From an uncultured Eubacteriales bacterium (GTDB lineage: Bacteria > Bacillota_I > Bacilli_A > RF39 > UBA660), in NCBI GenBank assembly GCA_900321795.1, contig ONXO01000093.1:1-27818 (forward strand): DNA of 27,818 bases, written 5' to 3'. Position 1 is the first letter of the stretch. Each line of letters opens with the position of its first letter. The notes under the pieces are model-generated. The model made no database searches. It was not told the origin of the DNA and was given only the letters and a program-made list of their open reading frames with translations. The translations under genes were made by a program, and so were the position numbers. Below, piece after piece: positions 21,486 to 27,818 of the stretch.

Positions 21486-22801
21486 TATCTATTAGTCCTT
21501 TCTATAAATTTCATTCTATCTGCAAAACAAGTTAGAACATACACAATTTCACTTTCGTCATTATTCAAAATCTTCATCATTTCATCTAAATCTGATGTTT
21601 TAACAATTTTTCTTTTATCAATATTTGTATAATTAAATCTAATCATTAAATCAGGAGAGTATTTACCGGCTAGTACTATTTTATTTACTAAAGAATTATC
21701 TAATTTCTCAAAGTCAATATCCCAAAGCCATGAAGTATCAGTTGTAAAGTATTTTCTACTAATAGAATCTAATATAAAGCATACAGTAAAAGGCTTATTC
21801 TCTCTTAAAATATAATCTATGTTTTGATTATATGAAATAGAATTTTCGTGTTTACTAGTTAGTAAAGTAGCTTTTGTTTTACTTAAAGTAAAGTTTTGTA
21901 CTCGGTCATTTTTTATATTATAATCATCTAAAGCTTTTAAAATACCATCTTTTTCTAGTCCCATTAAAGATAAACAAGAATAAGTATAAAGAACATTATA
22001 AGCATTGTAAAAGCCTTTCATATGTAGTTTTAATTCATTACCATTTATTGTTATAATTCCACTTATTAAATCTATATTATCTATTTTATACGTAGGTTTT
22101 TCTCTCTTAAAATTGCAATTTGTACAATTATACTTTCCTATATGTGAAAAATGATAAAAATCATAATTCATTTTACCCTTACATATAGGGCAGTATACAC
22201 CATCATTATATACTGAAGTATTTTCTTTAGTGCTTAATGCATTTTTTTCAATTCCTACGTAAGTAACATTATCTCTTTCAAATCCAAGTGAACTTGATAA
22301 AGGATCATCTGTATTAAGAATTAAATGTGTTTTATTATCGATTGCTTCTTTAACAGAATCATATACACTTTCTGGATGAGCATTTCTTGTCATTTGATCC
22401 CTATATAAATTAGTAATAATTAAATATTTGGGATGTATATATTTACATGTATCTTTAGTATATCTTTCATCACTTTCTATAACTAAAACATCTTTTTTAC
22501 ATTTACCAAATATATTAGAATTATTAATTATCATAGTTGCAACACCAGCTATTTGGTTAGAGCCTTCTTCATTAGTACCAACATTATAGCCGTTTTTACT
22601 TAGAGAAGAAGCAATCATTTCTGTAGTGGTTGTTTTACCATTACTCCCCGTAATCATTATTATATTTTCAGGAAGAGTCATTTTGGACAATATATTTTTA
22701 TCTAGTTTTATTGCAATATAGCCAGGAAGAGAAGAGCCTCTATGGATTAATTTACCTAAAAATCTAGTAATCTTACATATTATTATAATTATAACTTTCA
22801 T
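21485..22801 (-). CDS. murT: MurT-like lipid II isoglutaminyl synthase subunit
   Basis: 438 residues, Mur-ligase fold. P-loop GSNGKTTTT (52-60), EEGSNQ, ESDERYTKD, the conserved NLYRDQMTR (131-139), and the MurT zinc ribbon inserted in the middle domain (C204, C207, C226, C229). The C-terminal DUF1727 domain has DTSWLWDIDFE (355-365), containing the Asp used with the glutaminase. MurT activates the D-Glu carboxylate of lipid II with ATP. One difference: the family segment with KNPxGxN appears here as SKHENSISYNQ (316-326). The N-terminus is hydrophobic, suggesting membrane association. GAAGTGAG precedes ATG 22801. Confidence 0.93.
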   Translation of the reverse strand: MKVIIIIICKITRFLGKLIHRGSSLPGYIAIKLDKNILSKMTLPENIIMITGSNGKTTTTEMIASSLSKNGYNVGTNEEGSNQIAGVATMIINNSNIFGKCKKDVLVIESDERYTKDTCKYIHPKYLIITNLYRDQMTRNAHPESVYDSVKEAIDNKTHLILNTDDPLSSSLGFERDNVTYVGIEKNALSTKENTSVYNDGVYCPICKGKMNYDFYHFSHIGKYNCTNCNFKREKPTYKIDNIDLISGIITINGNELKLHMKGFYNAYNVLYTYSCLSLMGLEKDGILKALDDYNIKNDRVQNFTLSKTKATLLTSKHENSISYNQNIDYILRENKPFTVCFILDSISRKYFTTDTSWLWDIDFEKLDNSLVNKIVLAGKYSPDLMIRFNYTNIDKRKIVKTSDLDEMMKILNNDESEIVYVLTCFADRMKFIERTNR

Positions 22802-22822
22802 TTTCTCACTTCTTTCTTTATT

Positions 22823-22852
22823 ATTATACCAATAATTGACTATTTAAAGCAA
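22823..22852 (-). promoter_or_regulatory. murT-gatD promoter
   Basis: Minus strand: TTGCTT (22852-22847), 18-bp spacer, extended TGGTATAAT with the -10 at 22828-22823. Predicted start near 22816, leader about 15 nt. Confidence 0.55.
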
Positions 22853-22984
22853 TAAACTAGTAAAGTAATAGTAAATATAAAACAACGTTTAGTATTTAAT
22901 GAAGTACCTTATTAAAATAAAAAAACACATTTTTATATAGAATTAATTTTATTATTTATACTTTTAAATTACTAAAAAATATTG

Positions 22985-22990
22985 TATACT
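22985..22990 (+). promoter_or_regulatory. -10 of the comN-secDF-rel-dtd operon
   Basis: TATACT (22985-22990), weak -35. The predicted start near 22997 is the first base of AGGTGAG, leaving an 11-nt leader. The 206 bp between the murT and comN start codons otherwise hold only AT-rich sequence. Confidence 0.45.
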
Positions 22991-23007
22991 TGAAATAGGT
23001 GAGAAAG

Positions 23008-23289
23008 ATGCAAGAGTTTAAGTCAATAGATGAACTATATAACCGAGTTAAACCTGCTTTATATTCTAAAGTACAGGAGTTTAAAAGAAATCATGTTTCT
23101 TATATAAAAGAAGTAGATATATGGAATTATTTAAGTACTACAAGCTGGAAAAGAGCTGAGAGTCTAAGCTTGGGTGAAATGGTTAGTCAAATTATGTCAC
23201 TTAGTTTAACGGATATGCAGACATATGTACACGATATTTTAAGAAAACAAGATAGAGAAATAACAGGAGATGGAGAGACTTTATTATGA
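23008..23289 (+). CDS. comN: ComN-like post-transcriptional regulator
   Basis: 93 residues. Matches the ComN (YrzD) family: SIDELYNRVKPAL near the start, SYIKEVDIWNYLSTTSWKRA in the middle and LGEMVSQIMSL toward the end. B. subtilis ComN is a small soluble protein that affects comE mRNA localisation and expression and is encoded near secDF, as here. ATG 23008 is preferred over GTG 22999, because AGGTGAG (22997-23003) is then the ribosome site. It overlaps secDF by 4 bases (ATGA). Confidence 0.85.
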   Translation: MQEFKSIDELYNRVKPALYSKVQEFKRNHVSYIKEVDIWNYLSTTSWKRAESLSLGEMVSQIMSLSLTDMQTYVHDILRKQDREITGDGETLL

Positions 23290-25475
23290 AAAAAAACAAA
23301 TTAATTACTGTAATTATTATAATGATATGTATGATAGGTTTAAGTTTAGCCCTTGTTAAACCAATTGTTAAAGGAATAAACTATGGACTAGATTTAAAGG
23401 GTGGATTTGAGGTTTTATATCTAGTTGAAAGTCTAGAAGAGGGAAAAAGCGTTTCTTCTAGTGATTTAACAAGTACTTATAAAGCTATTAGAAATAGAAT
23501 CGATACTCTTGGAGTCAGTGAACCTGAAATAACTATTGAAGGAGATAAAATAAGAGTTAAACTTCCGGGCGTTACCGATGAAGAAACAGCTAGAACTAGA
23601 TTATCTACTCCAGCAGTTTTAACATTTAGAAATACAGAGAGTACTCTACTAATGAACGCATCTGTTTTAAAAAGCCCAGGAGCTTCTCTAGACTATGATA
23701 AAACTTCAGGAAAACCAGTTGTAGCCTTAGCTATTAAAGATAATGATACATTCTACAGGGTTACCAAGGAAGTAAGTGAAAGCACAGACCAACTAATAAC
23801 TATCTGGCTAGACTGGGAAGAGGGAGATGCTTTTACCACTGAAACATGTGGAAGAGGCAAAACTAAATGTGTAAGCTATGCAACAGTAGAACAAGCTTTT
23901 TCATCTAATGTAGTAATAAGAGGAAACTTCTCTGAAGCAGAGGCACAAGAACTAATTGACTTTATAAACTCAGGATCTTTACCGACAAAACTAACTGAGA
24001 TATCAACCAAAACAGTTGATGCAGCTTTTGGTGAAGGGACTTTAAAGACTATAGCCATCTCAGGTGTTATAACACTTGCTATAATAATCGTTATACTTGT
24101 ATTCTTCTATAGATTCTCAGGGCTAGTTTCAAGTACATGCCTAGTGTTTTATGTAGCATTAGTATTCTTATTATTCAACCTAATAGATGGAGTACTAACA
24201 CTAACTGGAATCGCAGCTTTAATCTTAGGAATAGGAATGGCTGTTGATTCAAGCATTATAACTCTTGAAAAAATAAAAGAAGAAATAAGCGAAGGAAAAT
24301 CACTTAGAAATTCATATAAAGATGGCAACAAAAGGAGCCTAATATCGCTAATAGATGCAAACATCACAACATTTTTAGCAGCTGTAGTATTGTTTATATT
24401 TGGTGAAAGCAGCGTCAAAGGTTTTGCAACAATGTTAATGCTTACAATAATAGTAACTATGATAACAATGGTATTTATTAATAGATACTTAATGAATGAA
24501 ATTATTGCTTCAGAAGTGTTTGATAAAAAAGAAAAAATGCTTTTAGGAAAAGCTAAAAAACCTAAAGAAATAAAATACCTAAAGGTAAGTAAATACAATA
24601 TTGCAGCTGTTCTAATAATAGTCCTTGTAGGAATAGTTATGATTTTAACTAAGGGCATGAGTCTTGGTATAGACTTTAATGGTGGTTCTGCAGTTAATAT
24701 TAAATCAGAAGAAACTATTAGTCTTGATGTTATCGATAAAAAGTTAGAAGGTTATAAAGTACTTGAAAAATCTAAAACAAATGAAGATGAAGCTTACTAC
24801 AAATTAAATGAAGTACTAAATGAAGAAGAAATAAAAGGTTTAAGAGAAAGTTTTGAAGAAGTAGGATACAAATCTAATATATCAGTTATCTCTAATATAG
24901 TAAAAAGAGATTTAACGAAAAATGCTATAAAGTCACTATTAATAGCAAGTATAGTAATTTTAATATATATAGCAATTAGATTTACATTTAACTATGGAGT
25001 ATCATCACTAATTGCAATTTTATCAGATGTATTAGTAACTATAAGTTTGTTTGTAGTACTAAGAATAGAGGTAAACTTTGTCTTTGTAGCGGCCATTCTT
25101 ACAATAATAGGTTATTCAATAAACGATACTATAATAGTATTTGATTTAATAAGAGATAAACTAAAAGAAGAGAAAAAAGTAAATGATGAAATATTAGAAA
25201 ATGTAGTAAATTCATCAATTAAATCATCTTTAAAAAGAAATATCTTAACTAGTATAACTACATTAAGCGCAATTGTAATATTGCTTCTAATGAATATTTC
25301 TAGCATAAAAGAGTTTAATCTAGCTGTCTTATTCGGACTAGTTGCAGGTACATTCTCATCACTTTTTATAGCACCTTATGTTTGGCTTATCTTAGAAAAA
25401 AGAAGTATAAAGCATCCTAAGAAAGAAGAAAAAGAAGAAGTTCAAGAAAGACTTATCAAAGGAATAAATGCATAA
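23286..25475 (+). CDS. secDF: SecDF fusion, protein-export proton-driven motor
   Basis: 729 residues, SecD and SecF fused as in Bacillus, with about 12 membrane segments. The SecD half has GLDLKGGFEVLY in the first extracytoplasmic stretch and GIAALILGIGMAVDSSIITLEKIKEE, containing the conserved Asp used in proton movement. The SecF half has SLGIDFNGGSAVNI and IGYSINDTIIVFDLIRD. It pulls translocating proteins out of SecYEG on the outer face of the membrane. The C-terminus is charged. It overlaps comN by 4 bases and rel by 1 base, so all are probably co-translated. Confidence 0.96.
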   Translation: MKKNKLITVIIIMICMIGLSLALVKPIVKGINYGLDLKGGFEVLYLVESLEEGKSVSSSDLTSTYKAIRNRIDTLGVSEPEITIEGDKIRVKLPGVTDEETARTRLSTPAVLTFRNTESTLLMNASVLKSPGASLDYDKTSGKPVVALAIKDNDTFYRVTKEVSESTDQLITIWLDWEEGDAFTTETCGRGKTKCVSYATVEQAFSSNVVIRGNFSEAEAQELIDFINSGSLPTKLTEISTKTVDAAFGEGTLKTIAISGVITLAIIIVILVFFYRFSGLVSSTCLVFYVALVFLLFNLIDGVLTLTGIAALILGIGMAVDSSIITLEKIKEEISEGKSLRNSYKDGNKRSLISLIDANITTFLAAVVLFIFGESSVKGFATMLMLTIIVTMITMVFINRYLMNEIIASEVFDKKEKMLLGKAKKPKEIKYLKVSKYNIAAVLIIVLVGIVMILTKGMSLGIDFNGGSAVNIKSEETISLDVIDKKLEGYKVLEKSKTNEDEAYYKLNEVLNEEEIKGLRESFEEVGYKSNISVISNIVKRDLTKNAIKSLLIASIVILIYIAIRFTFNYGVSSLIAILSDVLVTISLFVVLRIEVNFVFVAAILTIIGYSINDTIIVFDLIRDKLKEEKKVNDEILENVVNSSIKSSLKRNILTSITTLSAIVILLLMNISSIKEFNLAVLFGLVAGTFSSLFIAPYVWLILEKRSIKHPKKEEKEEVQERLIKGINA

Positions 25476-27616
25476 TGAAAGATAAAGAATATTATTATAA
25501 AGAATTAAAAGAATTACTTTCTAATTATATGAGTGAAAGTAATATAAAAGAGATAGATAAATACTATGAATGTGCTATAAAACTTCATGAAGGAGAAACA
25601 AGAGTTACTGGTGAAGATTATGTATGCCATATGATAAGAGTTGCTATTATTTTAGCGGAACTTGGAATGGACACACTAACTATAGGATGTGCTCTAATTC
25701 ATGAAGCAGTAACACTAGATAAAATGAATGAAGAAGACATAACAAGTATTTTTGGAGAAGATGTTTTTACAATACTAAACTCAATGAGTAAGCTATCTCA
25801 TTTAAAAAGAACATTTGATGCAAGAAATGATGATAAATATAGGCGTATAGTAGTAGGGCTATCTGAAAATCCAATAAGTTTATTTATCAAACTAGCTGAT
25901 AGACTTGATAATTTAAGATATCCTAACGAAACTGATAATGAGCATCTTTTAGAAGTAGTTGATGAAACAGAGAAAATCTACATTCCAATCGCACATCGCC
26001 TAGGTATAAAATCAATGAAAAGTGAACTAGAAGACTTATGTTTGCAGCTATCTTCTCCAGAATTATATAATGAAGTAAAAGAGAAAATTGGTGAAGAAAG
26101 TGAAGAGTTAGAGTCTTCACTATTTAAAATGAGAGATGAGTTAATAGACCTATTAAACGAGCATAATATTAAGTATGATATGACATATAGAGTCAAAAGT
26201 GTTCGTGGAATTTATAATAAACTCAAAGCAGGCAAGAAATGGGAACAAATTTATGATTTATTAGGCCTTAGAATCCTTGTGGAAAAAGTAGAAGAATGTT
26301 ATTTAGTAATAGGTTTAGTTCACTCAAAGTTTAGACCGATTCCAAAGAGATTTAAAGATTATATTGCAAACCCAAAAAGCAATATGTATCAGTCTATACA
26401 CACAACTGTATTTGGAGTAGACTCTAAGATGTACGAGATACAGGTAAGAACATTTGAAATGAATGAAATAGCTGAACGTGGTGTAGCTTCACACTGGTCA
26501 TATAAAGAAAAAACTGATGGTTCGAAGACAGGAGAACTTGAAGAAAAACTAATGCAGTTTAGGACACTAATTGAAGTTAATGATTTAGAAGGGAATAAAG
26601 ACTTCTTTAAAGATTTAAATAATGCACTCCCTAAAGAAGACATTTACATCTTTACACCTAAAGGTGATGTGATTGAGCTTCCCAAAGGTTCATGCCCGAT
26701 TGATTTTGCTTATAAAATACATTCTGAAATAGGAAATACTTGTACAGGAGCGCTTGTAAACGGGAAACTTGTTAGCTTAGATTATAAACTTCAAGACGGC
26801 GATATTGTTTCATTAATGACTCAAAAAGGTAAAGCTCCTTCTAAAGCTTGGCTTAAGTTTGTAAAGACTGATTCAGCAAAATCCAGAATTAGAAGTTACT
26901 TCTATAAAAAAGAAAAAGCAGTTTCAACTGAAGCAGGAAAAGAGCTTATAATATTAGAAATAAAGAAGAGAAAATATAATCCTAATGATTTATTAAAAGA
27001 AGAAGTACTTGATAAACTTTTAATAGACATGAAATGTGATTCTTTTGATGAAATAGCTCTTGGAGTAGCAACTCTTAAATATACACCTTCTTCAATAGTT
27101 AATAAACTTTTAGATATTATTAATCCTAAAGAAGATGATACAATAGATAAGCTTCTTGAAAATACTGATATAATAAAACAAACTGAAAATGGTAAAATAT
27201 TAATCGCAGGATATGGGGATATCCTAACTAACTTAGCTTCTTGTTGCCATCCAGTTTTAGGCGATGAAATAATTGGCTATATTACTAAAGGAAATGGCAT
27301 TACTATCCATAGAAAAGACTGTAAAGAAGTAAATAAAGAAAGTGAAAGAATAATAGAAGCACAGTGGAATGACAAAATAGCAGATAAATACTTAGCAACT
27401 TTAACTATTTATATAGACACTACTAATGATAATCTAGTTGATTTAATAACAGCAGCAACTAAAACAGAAACGATTGTTTCTTCAATTAATAATAAAGGGA
27501 GAAGATCTTCTCTAGATGTATATGAACTTATTTGTAAGGTTAAAAATAAAGAATGCCTAGACAGATTTATAAATGATATTTCTTCATTAAAATTTGTGGA
27601 AAGGGTTGAAAGATAA
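25475..27616 (+). CDS. rel: Rel/SpoT-family (p)ppGpp synthetase with a degenerate hydrolase domain
   Basis: 713 residues, full-length architecture. The N-terminal HD-type hydrolase region (about 30-150) keeps H52, H76 and KLADRLDNLR (D143, N146), but the HD pair is H76-E77 and the downstream ED pair is T80-L81. The synthetase domain is intact: YRVKSVRGIYNKL, YDLLGLRI, RFKD (292-295), NMYQSIHTTV (303-312), EIQVRT and ASHWSYKE. Then come TGS (about 388-450), a zinc-finger-like region (LASCCHPVLGD) and a C-terminal ACT domain. RFKD is the RxKD form typical of bifunctional Rel enzymes, so loss of hydrolysis looks secondary. Start and stop both overlap neighbours by one base (TAATG). Confidence 0.93.
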   Translation: MKDKEYYYKELKELLSNYMSESNIKEIDKYYECAIKLHEGETRVTGEDYVCHMIRVAIILAELGMDTLTIGCALIHEAVTLDKMNEEDITSIFGEDVFTILNSMSKLSHLKRTFDARNDDKYRRIVVGLSENPISLFIKLADRLDNLRYPNETDNEHLLEVVDETEKIYIPIAHRLGIKSMKSELEDLCLQLSSPELYNEVKEKIGEESEELESSLFKMRDELIDLLNEHNIKYDMTYRVKSVRGIYNKLKAGKKWEQIYDLLGLRILVEKVEECYLVIGLVHSKFRPIPKRFKDYIANPKSNMYQSIHTTVFGVDSKMYEIQVRTFEMNEIAERGVASHWSYKEKTDGSKTGELEEKLMQFRTLIEVNDLEGNKDFFKDLNNALPKEDIYIFTPKGDVIELPKGSCPIDFAYKIHSEIGNTCTGALVNGKLVSLDYKLQDGDIVSLMTQKGKAPSKAWLKFVKTDSAKSRIRSYFYKKEKAVSTEAGKELIILEIKKRKYNPNDLLKEEVLDKLLIDMKCDSFDEIALGVATLKYTPSSIVNKLLDIINPKEDDTIDKLLENTDIIKQTENGKILIAGYGDILTNLASCCHPVLGDEIIGYITKGNGITIHRKDCKEVNKESERIIEAQWNDKIADKYLATLTIYIDTTNDNLVDLITAATKTETIVSSINNKGRRSSLDVYELICKVKNKECLDRFINDISSLKFVERVER

Positions 27617-27818
27617 TGAAAGTAGTACTTCAAAGAAGCAAGAATAGTAAAGTAACTATTGATGGACAAATAAACGGAAGTATAAATAAAGGTTTAGTCT
27701 TATTATCTAGCTTTACTGATGGAGATAATGAAGAAATAGTAGATAAAATGATAGATAAAATTGTAAATTTAAGAATATTTGTAGATGAAAATGATAAAAT
27801 GAATTTGTCATTATTAGA
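27616..27818 (+). CDS. dtd: D-aminoacyl-tRNA deacylase Dtd (3' partial)
   Basis: 67 residues are visible before the window ends. It starts MKVVLQRSKNSKVTIDG and continues through KGLVLLSSFTDGD and KIVNLRIFVDENDKMNLS, the characteristic first half of Dtd. The enzyme frees D-amino acids mis-attached to tRNA. Its ATG shares one base with the rel stop. The rel-dtd order is the same as in B. subtilis. Confidence 0.95.
   Translation, partial: MKVVLQRSKNSKVTIDGQINGSINKGLVLLSSFTDGDNEEIVDKMIDKIVNLRIFVDENDKMNLSLL

Noticed and set aside
22802..22984. Possible small RNA or gene between murT and comN
   Set aside because: Only AT-rich sequence and the two divergent promoters are visible; no hairpin with a T run and no open frame with a ribosome site.

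Overview
The window is about 27.8 kb of very AT-rich, gene-dense bacterial chromosome. It reads with the standard bacterial code: TGA and TAG occur as real stops and Trp is TGG. Gene content (mraZ-rsmH-ftsL-PBP2, sirA-yneF, a tyrS T-box, obg, yqeG-yqeH, comN-secDF-rel-dtd, murT/gatD) points to a low-GC Bacillota of the Bacilli/Erysipelotrichia type with peptidoglycan and signs of sporulation ancestry. The compact layout suggests a streamlined, possibly uncultured gut lineage. Taxonomy below class is a guess. || Layout: 1-564 holds the 3' part of a membrane-anchored thioredoxin-like protein that runs off the left edge. 622-4483 is a short division cluster (mraZ, rsmH, ftsL, PBP2 with PASTA repeats) behind four 10-bp-phased GTGG repeats, the expected MraZ operator. 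4514-5209 is sirA-yneF, the same pair as in Bacillus subtilis. 5297-6644 is a tyrosine T-box with a very short Stem I, then tyrS. 6752-9602 carries obgE, yqeG and yqeH. 9671-12319 carries mutL-miaA. 12336-15149 holds a transglutaminase-like surface protein and, divergently, a CPBP protease, a degenerate metallophosphatase and a small Tyr/Pro-rich protein. 15146-16764 (minus) holds an orphan histidine kinase with tandem Spo0A-type boxes upstream and a membrane-anchored EIIB-like protein. 16822-19665 is a VTC polyphosphate polymerase / DUF4956 / beta-helix surface-protein operon behind a three-repeat Pho box. 19743-20738 is an ATP-grasp enzyme. 20775-22801 (minus) is murT-gatD. 23008 to the right edge is comN-secDF-rel-dtd, with dtd cut by the edge. 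|| Three themes stand out. (1) A probable phosphate-starvation operon couples a VTC polymerase to a DUF4956 membrane protein and an anchored beta-helix protein. (2) Several proteins keep a recognisable fold but lack catalytic residues: GatD (nucleophile Cys and His), the metallophosphatase (most metal ligands), EIIB (phosphorylated Cys), the Rel hydrolase domain (HD and ED) and the thioredoxin-like protein (CxxC). (3) Expression signals are extremely compact. Many -10 boxes lie so that the predicted transcript starts at or within a few bases of the Shine-Dalgarno sequence, and several promoters sit inside or against the preceding terminator. No tRNA, rRNA, CRISPR array, insertion sequence or attachment site was seen, and no gene-free stretch exceeds 300 bases. 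Everything here was read by eye; no database search was run and family assignments rest on recalled motifs.
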